A stretch of DNA of 64,000 nucleotides from NCBI GenBank assembly GCA_003255025.1, contig QANY01004802.1, positions 930,372-994,371 on the forward strand, in the 5' to 3' direction. A program made the translations under genes and the position numbers. Below are positions 1 through 12,238 of this stretch, in pieces. The DNA is from Datisca glomerata. Lineage: Eukaryota > Streptophyta > Magnoliopsida > Cucurbitales > Datiscaceae. The notes below the pieces were generated by a model, which had not been told where the DNA came from, did no database searches, and saw nothing but the letters and a program-made list of their open reading frames with translations. The number at the start of each line of letters is the position of its first letter. Position 1 is the stretch's first letter.

Positions 1-1
1 A

Positions 2-376
2 GAGGTTGTATCAACTATGCCTTTTGAGCCTAACAATTTTGTGTGGGGAGCTCTACTTGGGGGTTGTTTGGTTCATTCTAGAGCAGAATTAGCTCATTAT
101 GTTTCTGCAAAGCTTGTTGAAGTGGATCCTGAGAATTCTGCAGGCTATGTGATGATGGCTAATGCATTAGCAGTTGATCATCGTTGGGGCGATGTTTCAG
201 CACTAAGGGGGATTATGAGAGAAAGAGGAGTTAAGAAGCAGCCAGGACAGAGTTGGATCAGTGTAAACGGTGTCGTTCATGAATTTCTTGCTGTCTCCCC
301 ATCACACCCTTGTATTGACAACATATTTCATACATTAGATCAATTGGCGAAGCAAATGAAGCTACCAATTGCTTAA
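2..376 (+). CDS. PPR protein, PLS class, C-terminal E/E+ part (5' end outside window)
   Basis: This is the last part of a pentatricopeptide repeat protein. The frame is open from base 2 and reads through the methionine at 17 to a TAA at 374-376. The translation carries hallmarks of the E and E+ motifs that follow the last PPR repeat in plant PLS-class proteins: MPFEPNNFVWGALLGGC, then VDPENSAGYVMMAN, then MRERGVKKQPGQSWI and the GVVHEF segment. The protein ends about 30 residues later with no DYW deaminase domain, so it looks like an E/E+ subclass member. Family knowledge: such proteins bind specific organellar RNAs and serve C-to-U editing, splicing or stability in plastids or mitochondria. 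The target cannot be read from this fragment because the RNA-binding repeats lie upstream. The frame is intact, so it may be a live gene. Confidence 0.9.
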   Translation, partial: EVVSTMPFEPNNFVWGALLGGCLVHSRAELAHYVSAKLVEVDPENSAGYVMMANALAVDHRWGDVSALRGIMRERGVKKQPGQSWISVNGVVHEFLAVSPSHPCIDNIFHTLDQLAKQMKLPIA

Positions 377-934
377 GGACACCGATGTGTCGTCTTTGTA
401 TAAAAACTAAGTGTCGTAGTCCTAGATATATATGGATTTTTATCTTTTTGTCAACAAGCACATATTCTACTAGTCAAAACACACAGGCAATGCACGTATA
501 ATTAAATCTATTACATTTTTAACAATATTTTTACTTATTTTTACTCATGAACATGTTTATTTGACAAAAAAATGAACATGTTAAAAATTAAAAATTAAAA
601 AATGCCGTCATTAGAATTAAGATACCTATTTTTATTTTATTTTAAACTTGATATTCAATTTTATATAATATAAAATAAATAAACATTTTTAAAAATGTAT
701 CATAATTAAGTAATTATATTATTTATAATTTATAGAGATAATTCACATGTCTTCCATATTAAAATGAATTAATATAAAGATTAGTTTCTCTCTGATTTTT
801 TAAATAACTTGCTATAAATTTAAAGTTGTCAAAGTAAAAATAATTTAAAAATTATTATGAATTACTTTTTTATAAGTTCATTAAATAGCTGAATAAATTT
901 TAAAAAAGAAATGCCCACTTTGATTAATTTATTA
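377..934. other. AT-rich 3' flank of the PPR gene
   Basis: No coding region is seen. The first 100-150 bases are probably the PPR 3' UTR; the rest is A/T-rich spacer with many T and A runs. Confidence 0.5.
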
Positions 935-1658
935 TCTCTACTATATTAAAAAGATGGGCTTACGGGGAAGTTTTTTTTATTTTTTTCCTTTACCCTTTAA
1001 GCTCCACTAAATATAGTATATGATTATGTTTATTTATTTAATATATTTATAATTTTATTCACTAATTATCCTTTTACTAATATTTTATATTATTATACTA
1101 TTAAGCAAGTGAAAGATCATGTATATAATTTTGGAGACTTTATATCATAAACATTGTTTCAGTAAATTATAATGAGTTATTGTCTATCTGTAAGAATTTT
1201 TTGTTGTTTAGTATTTTAGTTGTATAGTGAATAGAATAATTTTCAATGTCCATTATCTGTAGCTTGTCATATTTAATTTTCTCTTCTAAAATAATTTTCT
1301 TTGATTTCTTTTCATCTTATTTTATGATATAAATTTGTTAGGAATGTGCGTTCTTTGATTACAAATTCTTGTTGATAATTTATCATCTCGAGATGATGCA
1401 CAACTTATTCAATTTTTTTCTATTTACAACAGTTTTATTATAAATATATCATCTCCATGTAATGATCTATTCAAATTTCTTTTTATTTGCAATAGTTTAC
1501 TTATAAATATGAGAAAATTACACTTATTATTTTCTTTTGTTTTAGATTTATAATATTTTGAAAGGTAATATGTTTATTTTAAGGTTAACAATAATTTTAA
1601 AATTTATTATATAATATAAAAATCTTCAATATGTGCGAAACATGTGCTTTTGGACTAG
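935..1658 (+). mobile_element. Helitron A, short non-autonomous Helitron
   Basis: The element begins TCTCTACTATATTAAA at 935, directly after a host A, and ends CTAG at 1655-1658, directly before a host T. This is the A|T insertion pattern with 5'-TC and 3'-CTRR ends that defines Helitrons. A small hairpin (ATGT...ACAT, 1631-1643) lies just upstream of the 3' end, as expected. The first 35 bases (CTACTA..., then a short A/T stretch, then GGGCTTACGGGGAAG) resemble the 5' ends of the two minus-strand elements at 33577 and 56608, so all three belong to one superfamily or family. At 724 bp there is no room for a Rep/helicase gene, so it would depend on a helper elsewhere. The inner sequence is AT-rich and noncoding. 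Confidence 0.7.
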
Positions 1659-3439
1659 TAACTTTAAAAGTAACCAATATTAAATGTCACTTGTAAACTA
1701 GAAGGTTAATATGAATAATGAATCAATAATAAGTGAATGAATTTGTGATTCTTCTCCCCACTTTTAATATATTATATTATATAGATTATGAGATGAATGG
1801 TAACACATGTTTTTGTATTCTAGTATCTTGCATGTTTATTTTTGTCATTTAATATAATGACCAAGATTGCTTTTAAATCGATGTAATAATTAAAGTAATA
1901 AATATATATGTATGCTTGTATAGATTTTCTAATATTTTTCTTGAAAACCAGATGTAACATATGTTATATAATGCATCGTGAAAAACATAATTCTATTTAA
2001 AGATTAACATAAATAAAAATTTATTGTAAAAATTCATATAAACATTAATAAAAAAAGAATAACTAAACCAAATAAATAATAGTCGATTAAAGAAAAATGT
2101 TTACAAACTTATTTACAAAAGTTAGCAATTTGGACGATATTTATTGATTGAGTATTTCCTTATAAACAACATTTTTAGCACATTATATCTTTATGTTTCA
2201 CATAATTTTATTTAACTAAAATATTCATTGTTTCCTTCAAAACACCTAATGAAAGGGCAATATATAATTGTCTGTGAAGAAACACATGTTGAAGAAGATA
2301 AATACCAACATAAAGAATTGTTTGTTCTTGAAATTTGTTGATTGTCATTTCAAAACAGAGACACACAGAGAATCAATTCTTTTAAATTTGAATGGGTATT
2401 GTTAAAGACTAGTAAGAATTTACCAAGTAAAAATATATGAGCAAGATCGGTTAAGGGTTTTGTTGACGATCCATACATTTACTTATAAAACACACACACA
2501 AACACGCACATAATATAATTTTATTGTAAAATAAATGCTTAATTAAGTTTATTAAGTCAAACAACCAAAGTAATCCAGTATATTCCATTCCTATTCTTTG
2601 TTGGCTTGGTTCTTTGGATAAAATGAATATCAAAGTCTTGATTTGGTTATTTAAAAAAAAATATCTAAAAACTAAGAATGAAAAATTGTAATTGCATGGT
2701 GCTATTTGTTAATACTAAGAATGATATTATTGAAATATTTTAACAATGATAATGTTGTTTTTTCCTTTATATACTATATTATGTTCTTATTATAGTAAAA
2801 TGACAATTAAAAATGACTTTTCATGTATTTTGTGTCCAATACCCAACACATCATATGTGTAGAAAAACGTTATGAGTAACGTGTATCGATTGTTTGCGGA
2901 ACCGATCTGTCTCGTTATAAAGTGTAAACCTAAAAAATGATTTTTTACAGGATTTGGCCCGTCTTGATCTAAATGGATGGTTTACATCTAATCATAGGAA
3001 CCTCAAAATGTTATCCTTTTAAAGCAACCCTAAAATCTATGTATGTTTATTCAAATGATCAAGACTGCGTGATTGCAATTACAGATTACCATATTAGGCA
3101 GGATCGAGATCACCTCACGTTTACTCTAAAAGGAGGGTTTCATGTAAAATCATGGACATTATTTCATTTTTTAATTCTCCATATCAATTTAGGATTTTTT
3201 TGGTTATGTGCTAGATCCTTGAAATCATATCAACGTGAGATCTGATATGTTGATAATATTTAAATGGATCAAATCTATTTCACATACTAACCAAAGATTG
3301 AATTTTTTTTTACTAAATGAATTTGGATCATTGAGAAAGGAAGTAATGGTCCAGATTTAAGGTGAGGCCCTCATGTTCTAAATATGAAGGGACCTGAATC
3401 TTTATGCAAGAAACCATTTCTCTCATTTTCTTAGCTAGG
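1659..3439. other. AT-rich spacer without recognisable genes
   Basis: Only short chance reading frames are present. The part around 2870-3390 is less AT-rich and resembles transposon or promoter debris, but it could not be assigned to a family. Confidence 0.4.
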
Positions 3440-3720
3440 TTTACCACCGTCTTTACCCCTCCCTCTTTCCCACACACTTTCTCCCTTTCACTCTCCCCCT
3501 CCCTCCCTCCCCCCAGCCATAGCAGGTAATCCTCACTGTCGTTCTCTCTCTCCACAATTCTGATTCTTAATGTCTATATCTCTTTAATTTCTCTCAAATT
3601 TCCTAGCCCCTATCTCTCTCTCACGCTATATCCGTCTCTTAAGTATTCATCCGGCTATCAAGTTTCTCCCTATCTATCTCTCTCGTCGTCTGAAGTTTTG
3701 AGGTCGATGATGTGTTTTGT
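3440..3720 (+). promoter_or_regulatory. CT-rich leader-like stretch
   Basis: About 250 bases are strongly pyrimidine-rich on the plus strand (runs of CCCTCC and TCTCTC) and include CAG followed by GTAATC near 3523, which looks like a splice donor. Such sequences are typical of plant 5' UTRs and core promoters, yet no coding exon follows. It may be an orphaned leader of a lost gene or transposon. Confidence 0.25.
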
Positions 3721-5284
3721 TGACAACAACATTTCTAGCACAAATGACATATATAAAGACTTATACCTTTCAACTATCAAAGGCTAATGCTAAATCTACT
3801 TATATGCTATGGTAGATTAGATTATTAATTTATTAATTTTTAGTATCTAATTGTAAATATGCGGTATCTCTACAATGCTAGATGCTATAGTTATTTAGTA
3901 TATATATATATATATATCTTATTCTGTATCATTTGCGTGTTAGATTTAGAATATGCTTGTTCCGGTTCTGTATGTGAGAAGCTTTGATATAAGGTTTGGA
4001 TTTAAGCTTTGATCGGCCAGCAGATAGTGGTCATAGTTTTAATGATATCAAGGCATTTGACAATGATTATTTGAGGTAACAAAACATCTCAACTTAGTCA
4101 GTTGATCTTTTATATTTATACTTCAAATTGTACTATAAAGAATATATTTACACTGTGGTGAAGAAATTTCATTTTATTTAGTATATTCTTGTTCATTGAT
4201 GATTTATTAGTATTTCTTGTCTTTCTATTATGCACATAAAAGTTACCTTTAACAAAAGTAAGACTATAAAATTGCTCTTAGAAATTACAGAAATGCGTTA
4301 TAATATCAGGATATATACTGGGAGAGAGAATGGATAAATGAAGATAAATTCACTCTTATTATAATAAAATATTGATAGTATTCAACTGGTCTGTTGTTAA
4401 GACATCGTGCTTCAAGTATTTAATTTACATTCCTTTCATATGATGCTGTAGAAAAGAGTTCATGTTTGAGAAAGACGGAGTCTCATATATATTCATAAGC
4501 AACTCAATAAGTTTGTATTTACTATTTGATGGATGATATTCGACTATATATGTTTAGGTATTAGAATCTCTTGTCATGAGGAAACATGTGATCCCATAGA
4601 ATCTCACTACGATTCAGAAGACATATCTTCTTTTTTTTATATTCGTAGTTAAATTGTTTTCATATTTGTCATTTATATCTTTGCTCCTTAATGATTAGGC
4701 AGTCTAATTATGCATTCACCAAGTAAAAAAACTCCTTATATATAGCCACATTAATCAATTTGGGTGTGAAAAGATAAAGAGTTAAGAAGGAATGAAACAA
4801 TAATATTACAAGGTCAAGTAACTGGATTTCTATCTACCTTGATGAATACAAAACTGTATTGCATAGTTTAAAGCATTGTTTGATTAAAGGAAGAACTATT
4901 GAGCCCATTTTGCATTTTCTAAGATGAATGTACTATTCCTATGTGATTTAGTATCCTCAATAATGTTTTACTTACGTACTTTGATTAATAAAAAATGATA
5001 ATTTATTTGCAGAATGTCAATACTAATTGTTCCATTATTAGTGAAACTAATTATCATTGAATTTATAGACTCTTTTGTTTTGCCATTACTTGATGCCAAC
5101 CTACAAAATTGTGCAGGCATCCTGCATATGATGATCAACATTAACGAAAACATTTATTTGAAGTTGAAATTAGAAAAAAATTATGTGTTATGAAGAGAAT
5201 ATGCAGTGATTTTTAATTGCCTTCATAAAGATATTTTTAAAGTGCTGCAACTTTTCATAATCCCTAAAATTGTTGTTTTAGATT
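3721..5284. other. AT-rich spacer
   Basis: Apart from the TA microsatellite, no gene, RNA or transposon end was recognised. It ends where the truncated gypsy element begins. Confidence 0.4.
3899..3917. repeat. (TA)n microsatellite
   Basis: A perfect TA dinucleotide run of about 19 bases. Confidence 0.9.
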
Positions 5285-5307
5285 TATAAAGTTGTATTAA
5301 AGAGATG

Positions 5308-6005
5308 TATAATTCTACTTGGAAAAGGGATGAAAAGAGTGATTTTAAGGGTGGAAATAAGACTGCCTACGATGGTGCAAATGGAAAGGAAGATTCGATT
5401 TTCAAAGAGAAATCCAAAATCAAAAAGCCTAAAAGGAGAAATAAGACATTAAGTGTTGGGAGTGTCAATGTATAGTTCATATTAGTAAGGAGTGCCCTAA
5501 TATGAGGACTATTACCCTACAGAATGGTGAGATAGGAGAGGGTAACAATGAAAGCGATGAGGAGGAGATACCCGAATTGGAGAGATGTAGTGAAGGGGGC
5601 ATTGAGGAACCGATTAGAGGCGATGTGCTTGTTACAAGACGTGTTCCATACAAGGTGTCATGTTCAAGGCAAGGAAAGTAGTGTGATTATCGATGGCAGA
5701 AGTTGCACTAATGTGGTGAGCACATTATTGATTAATAGATTGGGCTGTCTACTACATTACATCCACTGCTATAGAAGCTTAAGTGGCATAATGATTATGG
5801 TGAGGTCAAGGTAAATAGGCAATCTATTATCTCATTTACAATTGATAAATATCATGATGAGGTGTTGTGTGATGTGGTTCCTATGAATACTGGAGATATT
5901 TTTCTTGGTAGACCGTGGGAATTTGACAGGAGAGCTATGCATGATGGGTACCTCAATAGGTGTTCATTCACCAAGGATGGACGAAAACCTATACTAACAT
6001 CAGTT
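5308..6005 (+). pseudogene. gypsy gag tail (zinc knuckle) and aspartic protease, broken
   Basis: The segment from 5308 is a lysine-rich gag linker. At 5451 begins a CCHC zinc knuckle, KCWECQCIVHISKECPN, with perfect C-x2-C-x4-H-x4-C spacing, which would bind the element RNA; it lies in a different frame from the linker, so a frameshift separates them. The protease core follows (about 5640-5760): FHTRCHVQGKE, then IIDGRSCTNV, where the D-G-x-S is the active-site loop of retroviral-type aspartic proteases. After another frame change, 5816-5990 encodes KYHDEVLCDVVPM and FLGRPWEFDRRAMHDGY, the usual sequence between protease and reverse transcriptase. At least two frameshifts break this part. Confidence 0.8.
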
Positions 6006-6429
6006 TCCTAAAAAAAATGTATGAAAACCAATGTAAAATTGAAATGATGAGAGTGGAGGCTGAAAAGATAGAAAACGAAACTAATAAAAGTGCTTTAGAA
6101 AGTGAAAATAAAAAAAGTGAAAAGAAAGAGGGAAGAGAAAAAGGAGGGAAGATTCGACCTAGAGAGAAAAATGCAAAAAATGTGAGTTTAATAGCCAAGA
6201 CAAGTGATGCAGACATGCATTATACTCCAACCTGCCTATATTGTACAAAGTGGCTTATTTGACAACTAATGAACTTAACCCCTCTTTGTTTAGTGTGTTT
6301 GTTGATCTTTTGCAATAATCTGAAGACATATTTCCCGAGGAGATGCCAAGTTGTTCACTACCAATTAGAGGCATAAAACACCAAATTGACTCATTTCAGG
6401 AGCTGCCATACCTAATAGGCCAACATATA

Positions 6430-7660
6430 GAAAGAATCAAAGTGAGACAAATGAGATCTAAAAATAGGTGGAGGAGTTGCTAGCTAAGGGGTACGTGAGG
6501 GAGAGTCTAAGCCCTTTCTCGGTCCCTGTTATTCTTGTGCCAAAGAAGGACGGGACATGGAGGATGTGTGTGGACTGTCGAACCATCAATAAAATCAGTG
6601 TCAAGTATCGTCACACTATTCCTATGTTAGATGATATGCTTGATGAATTATATGGACCTTGTTTGTTCACTAAGATAGACTTGAAATTTGATTATTATCA
6701 AATTCGAATGAATATTGGTCATGAATGGGAAACAACATTTGTGACAAAAGTATGGGTTATATGAGTCGCTTGTTATGTCATTTGGTCTTACTAATGCACC
6801 TAGTGCATTCATTTGGTTGATGAACCATGTTTTACATGAGTACTTGCAAAAGTTTGTTGTCATTTAATTTGATGCTTTTCTCATTTACTCTAAGTGTTTA
6901 GATGATCATATTATGCATGTACGTCTTGTACTAGAAGTACTTAGGCAAGAAAAGTTGTATGCTAACCTTAAGAAGTGTAGTTTTTGCATGGGAAGGGATA
7001 ATTTTCTTGGTTTTGTCATGTCTAGTCAATGTATTGAGGTTGATGAGGACAATGTTAGAGCCATTAAGGAGTGGACGAGACATAAGAATGCTAGTGAGGT
7101 GAGGAGTTTTCATGGGCTTAGTGGTTTCTATAGGAGATTCATTAAGGATTCAGCACTATGGTTGCACCTTTGAATGAGTTAGTTAAGAAAAATGTTGGAT
7201 TTGTTTGGAGTGATGCACAAGAACATGCATTTACTAAACTTAATGATACATTGGGTATTACACCTTTGCTTGCTTTACCTAACTTTGATAAGACTTTTGA
7301 GATTGAGTGTGATGCTAGTGTCATATGCATTGAAGCTGTTTTGATGCAGGATCAAATGCCACTAATTTACTTTAGTGATAAGTTAAGCGGGGCAGCAGCC
7401 TTGAACTATCCAACATATGACAAGAAATTATATGCTTTGGTTTGAGCTTTACAAACATAACAACATTATTTGTGGCCTAGGAAGTTTGTCATCCACACTG
7501 ACCATGAAAGTCTAAAGCATTTAAAGTGTCACAATAAGCTGAACTACAGGGATGCCAAATGGGTGGAGTTCATAGGAACATTCCCATATGTGATTAAAGG
7601 TAAAGAGAATGTAGTTGCGAATGCATTATCTAGACGGTACACTCTACTTAATTCTCTTAG
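6430..7660 (+). pseudogene. gypsy reverse transcriptase and RNase H, active site lost
   Basis: The fingers/palm part starts with [17 protein letters not shown] and keeps the first catalytic aspartate in FTKIDL. A frameshift occurs near 6755. At the catalytic YxDD box the tyrosine codon is a stop (TAA, 6865-6867) and the second aspartate is alanine (GCT, 6874-6876), so the enzyme is doubly dead. The thumb follows (ANLKKCSFCM, then [16 protein letters not shown]). RNase H begins near 7158 in another frame, with FEIECDAS (catalytic Asp), [12 protein letters not shown], a stop, [10 protein letters not shown] and [13 protein letters not shown]. The catalytic D-E-D residues of RNase H are mostly visible, so the RNase H part is better preserved than the polymerase. 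Confidence 0.85.
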
Positions 7661-7799
7661 TACTAAATTGTTGGGTTTTGAGCATATTAAGGAGTTGTAT
7701 CCACATGATGATGATTTTGGTGAAATATATGCATCTTGTGATAAAGGGGTAGTTTCATATGAGTTTTACTTGTTTGATGGTTTCTTGTTTAAGATAAAT

Positions 7800-9167
7800 A
7801 GATTGTGCATTCCTAAGTGTTCTATTAGGGAATCGTTGATTAAGGAAGCACATAGAGGAGGCTTAATGGGGCATTTTGGGGGAAAATAAGACCTACGAGA
7901 TGCTGCTAGGACATTTCTTTTGGCCTGGTATGAAACATGATGTGCATAAGGTTTGTGAGTATTACATCACATGTGGAGAGGCTAAATCTAGGTTGAAACC
8001 GCATGGGTTGTACACACCACTACCTGTTCCTAGTGAACCTGAGACAGATTTGTCTATGGATTTTATGCTTGGATTGCCTAGAACTAGGAAAGGCTGTGAT
8101 AATATCTTTATTGTGGTTGATAGATTTAGTAAGATACCTCATTTTATACCATGTCATAAAACTGATGATGCTAAGTTGATTGTATATTTATTTTTAGTGA
8201 AGTTGTGCGATTACATGGCATACCTAAGAGCATTGTTAGTGATAAAGATGTTAAGCTTTTTAGTCACTTTTGGCTTGTATTATGGGGAAAGTTAGAAACT
8301 GAGTTGTTGTTTTCAACTATTTGGCACCCTCAAACTGATGGGCAAACTGAAGTAGTTAATAGGACTTTGATTACTTTACTTAGGGCAATCATAGAAAAGA
8401 ACATTAGGACATGAGATGATTGTTTACCGTTTGTAATTTTCGCTTACAATAAGGCTGTTCATAGCACTACTCATTGTTTTCCATTTTAGATTGTTTATGG
8501 ATTTAATCGGCTTACTTCTATTGATTTATTACTATTGCCACCTAACAATTTTGTGAGTGTTCATGCTAATACTAAGGTAGATTTGGTGAAGAAGTTACAT
8601 AAGCAGGTTAAGGAGAGGATTGAAAAGCAAAATGCTAAAGTAGCTTCACATGTGAATAAGGGAAAAAACTAATGATTTTTCAGCCTCTAGATTGGGTTTG
8701 GGTTCATTTTCGCAAAGAGAGGTTCTCACTTTAAAGGAAGTCCAAGATGAACCCAAGAGGTGACCGTCCTTTTCAAATTCTTGAAAGGATTAATGACAAC
8801 GCATACAGAGTAGACCTGCTAGGTAAGTATAATGTTAGTGCTTAATTTAATATGGCACATTTGAGTCCTTTTGATGTAGGTGATGCTTTAGATTCGAGGA
8901 TGAATCCTTTTTTAGGAGAGGGAAATGTTAAGGATCAACATACACACCAAGTTTCAAGGATTCAACATCTTGAAGATAAGCATGATCAAGAAAGCAATGA
9001 GCAAATTCAAGAGGTTTCTAGTCCAAATTAACATGCCTCAAGCACCAATAACAAGGTCGCGGTCTAAGAAGCTTCAACAAGCCTTAATCCATCATTTGCA
9101 AGGCTTAGTAAATTTGGCTAGTGAAGGTTTACAAGGACACCAAATCTTTGGGACAAGTGAATCCTAA
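7800..9167 (+). pseudogene. gypsy integrase and C-terminal tail, broken
   Basis: The integrase zinc-binding region has [11 protein letters not shown] for the histidines, but one of the expected paired cysteines in the segment [13 protein letters not shown] appears to be tyrosine. A frameshift sits near 7880. The catalytic core shows D in [15 protein letters not shown], a second D in [10 protein letters not shown] (another frame, from about 8200) and E in [13 protein letters not shown], so the D,D-E triad is all present but spread over different frames. The C-terminal part (WVWVHFRKERF, GDRPFQILERINDNAYRVDL, FDVGDALDSR) contains several stops. It ends with MPQAPITRSRSKKLQQAL and a TAA at 9165-9167. 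Confidence 0.85.
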
Positions 9168-9179
9168 GTTCAATATAAC

Positions 9180-9625
9180 TTAATTCAAGTCCAATTACTA
9201 ATGTGTTTAAATAAGTATGTAATGGGCCATATTTGTGTTTTCTTTTGGGCTGGTCGGAACCTTACTACTATTTAGAGTTCATTAGTTTTAGTTAGATTAA
9301 CTTAGCCTATTTTTAATTTGGAGTATGCTACAATGATTCTTATTTAAAATATAATTAGGTTAGTTTCCTATTCTTGGTGTTTAGGATTTTTAGGAAACTT
9401 TTGTAAAGACTATAAATATGCTTTTGCCGAATTTTTGTGGGGAATAAATTTTTCAGAATTGATAATTAAAAAACCTAAAGGTTGTTTTGCTTTTATTTTT
9501 GTGTTCTTGAGTAGAATACATGCTTCAAAAAACATTCAAATAGATTGATCATCTTCTTGTGGGGTGTTTTTGAAATTGGAATTTGGAAAAGAAGTTCTCT
9601 TTATTCTAGTCATTGATCATCTTTC
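9180..9625 (+). repeat. 3' LTR of the truncated gypsy element (approximate ends)
   Basis: Noncoding sequence directly after the pol tail has LTR character: a TATA-like CTATAAATATG near 9410, then T-rich tracts with polyadenylation-like AATAAA (9443). There is no partner LTR upstream, so boundaries cannot be set by comparison. The right limit is set by the start of CACTA-1 coding sequence near 9640. Confidence 0.5.
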
Positions 9626-9639
9626 TAAGTAATGTGTTT

Positions 9640-12238
9640 TTTAGCCTTTATTAGAGGTTGTTGCCGAATTGGTTATTCGTCCTATATTACGAAAAATAGC
9701 ATCATGTATGATTTCTTCATCTTCGCCATCCCAATTTCTAGAAAGACGATTAAATCTTGTTTCAATTCTTTCAAGGTATCTCGAGCAGAATGTTGCACAT
9801 TCATGTATTATACATCTCTCCGCTATGGAACCTTCTGGATGAGTTTTATTACAGACATATGATTTAAGCTTACCAAGATACCTAATAAAGATATATGTAA
9901 AAAATTAACATAAGCACGTGTGAATTTTTACATTGACAAGTAATGGACAAAACTTTTTATATTGATACCTCTCAATAGGATACATGAACCTATAATGCAC
10001 AGGTCCAACAATCTTTGCCTTGTTTTCCAAGTGTACTTCTAAGTGTACCATGATGTTGAAAAAGGATGGATGAAAGATTTGTTCCATTTCATAAAGTATG
10101 ACCATAATCTGAGACTGAAGCTTGTCGATCATATCTATTTGCAGACTTTTAGAACATAATTCTATGAAAAACCAACTCAATTGAAATAAAACATAGTATG
10201 CTAAAACACCCCGTAATGTTATGGGTAAAAATTGTTGCATGATAATGTGACAATCATGACGTTAAGACATTGAATCTTGCCTTGCTTTAAATCGATACAA
10301 TAAAATTTTTTTGATGCATATCCATCAAGAACTCGGATACTCTTCAGTACATTAAAGAATATGACTTTTTCATCATTCATCATTAAAAACAAAGTGGGGG
10401 TAAGTAAGTGGTATCATCTTGAATCACTGGATGAAGTTGACTCATTATACCCATATGTTGAAGGTCAAGGCGGGCCTTATAATTATCTTTACTCTTCCGT
10501 GGATCGTCAAGAATTATCCCTAGTAGGTTATCACATACATTTTTTTCAGTGTGCATTACATCAAGATTATAACGTATAAGATTAAACTCCCAATAAGATA
10601 GTTGAAAAAATATACTTTTCTTCATCCAATATTGCACATTATCATCACTAGATCTTCATTTTCGACCAGATTCTTTACTTTGTCTAAAAGTGACATTAAG
10701 GCCTTGGACTTGTTGTAAAATATATGATCCCGTAGGAGAAATAGGGGCTGATTTATTCTCAATTGTGCCATTAAAATTTTTACTATCATGATGAAACCTA
10801 TGACAGACTCTAAAAATCTCACGTGACCCATGAAACAATTTTTTTTTACTATATTTCAAGCGTTAATAATCTGTCTCATAATTACAATGAGGGAAAGCAA
10901 AGAATGAATGTGTACTCCACCCAAAAAAATTATATAATCCTATAAAGTCACTAATGGTCCACAACAATGTTGCACGCATTTTAAAAACTTTATTCTTTGA
11001 TGCATCATATGTATCAACACCTATTTTCCATAATTCTTTCAATTCTTCTATCAAATGTTGCAAATTCACGCCATATTTCCAAGAATTTTAGGCCCAGGGA
11101 TAAGAGTAGAGAGAATTAACGATGATGTTTCATGCCCTCCAAGGAGGAAAATTATATGAAATCGAAAGAACAAGCCACATGCTATAACTGACACTCATTG
11201 CTCCAAATAGGTTGAAACCATCACTAGCCAAAACAAGTCTAACATTACGTGGTTCAGATGAGAATTCATTATATCTAGAGTCAAATGATTTCCAAGTAGC
11301 CGAATAAGAGGGATGTCTTAAAACACCATCTTCAGTACGCTCTACATGATGTCATTTTATATTGTCAGCAGTTTTAGACAACATGTATAATCTCTGTAAC
11401 CTCCATTTTAAAGGAAAGTAACGGATCACTTTAGCAGGCTTTGGCTTCTTTTTCCTTTTTCTGTGAGATTGTGATGTACTCTCACCCTCCTTGGTTATCC
11501 ATCTTGAAGTAACACAAGTGGTACATGATTATTCTTGTTCTTTGTCTTTCCAATATATTTGGACAAGCATGTATCTTTTCATAACCAAGACCCAACTTTT
11601 TTATAATCTTTGCAGCTTCATAGAATGTATTTGGCAACGAAAATCCAGCATTACCTAATAACTCAAGCAACCTCGACAGTGCCTTATTTCTTAACCCATG
11701 AAGATACTTGATGTGGTAAAGATGCACAATAAATGAGAGTTTTGAATTTTTTTTGCATCTTGGATACAAATGTTCATTACTATCTCTAACTAAGTCAGAG
11801 AAATCATTCACCTCTGCCTCCGCTTGTGGAACATCTTCATTTAGTTGCTCATTCATATAATTAGCAGTTGGTTCTGTTTGCAAATCATCTGTTCTTCTCT
11901 CATTATCCACAACTTTGAATGCATCACCCAACAAGTCCTGCATATTGTCATCACAAGCTTCATGCACATATGTATAGTTCTCATGTCTTTCATTAAGCCC
12001 TTCTTCTTCATTTAAAGTTTGCAATATGGATTCACCATAGAAAAACAAATGTGTATAACTAATGCTAAACCCATTACACACTCTCTCTATTCATCCTCAG
12101 CATATTTACACAATGTTTACATGGACATAAAATCCTACACTCTAGGGAAACTCTTTCAAAAGAAAAATCAAGAAACTCCTTAATTCCATTAAGGTACTCT
12201 TGACTAACTCAAGATTTTTCAATCAAACTTTCATCCAT
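9640..12238 (-). pseudogene. TNP2-type CACTA transposase, broken
   Basis: Reading from the minus strand, the start is ATG at 12238-12236 (MDESLI), followed by the transposase-associated domain with CPCKHCVN, containing an internal stop and a frameshift. The frame 12081-11482 holds the conserved HLYPRCKKNSKLSF and YEAAKIIKKLGLGYEKIHAC. Further on come the TNP2 core segments: ELKELWKIGVDTYDASKN and MRATLLWTISDF (about 11060-10950), NLDVMHTEKNVCDNLLG (about 10560) and the DUF4218-like part (DKLQSQIMVILYEMEQIFHP, VHYRFMYPIERY; 10180-9975). An 87-base intron (9968-9882, GT...AG) splits that domain, and the exon after it resumes in frame with YLGKLKSYV and SIAERCIIHECATFCSRYL. Several stops and shifts make it nonfunctional. 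Its original role was cutting and pasting its own ends. Confidence 0.88.

Larger units (their letters stand above)
5285..9625 (+). mobile_element. Ty3/gypsy LTR retrotransposon, 5'-truncated and decayed
   Basis: On the plus strand the order is gag C-terminus, zinc knuckle, protease, reverse transcriptase, RNase H, integrase, C-terminal tail and 3' LTR. This domain order (integrase after RNase H) is diagnostic for Ty3/gypsy. No 5' LTR, primer-binding site or gag N-terminus is found upstream, so the element is 5'-truncated near 5285. Reading frames are broken by many stops and frameshifts, and the reverse transcriptase active site is destroyed, so it cannot move by itself. At its 3' side it abuts the 3' end of the CACTA-1 transposase. 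The chromovirus-like clade is suggested by the wording of protease and integrase but was not proved; no chromodomain was identified. Confidence 0.85.

Noticed and set aside
2451..3245. Frames at 2451-2633 and 2973-3245 as small genes
   Set aside because: No homology hallmarks, no codon bias different from the surrounding AT-rich spacer.
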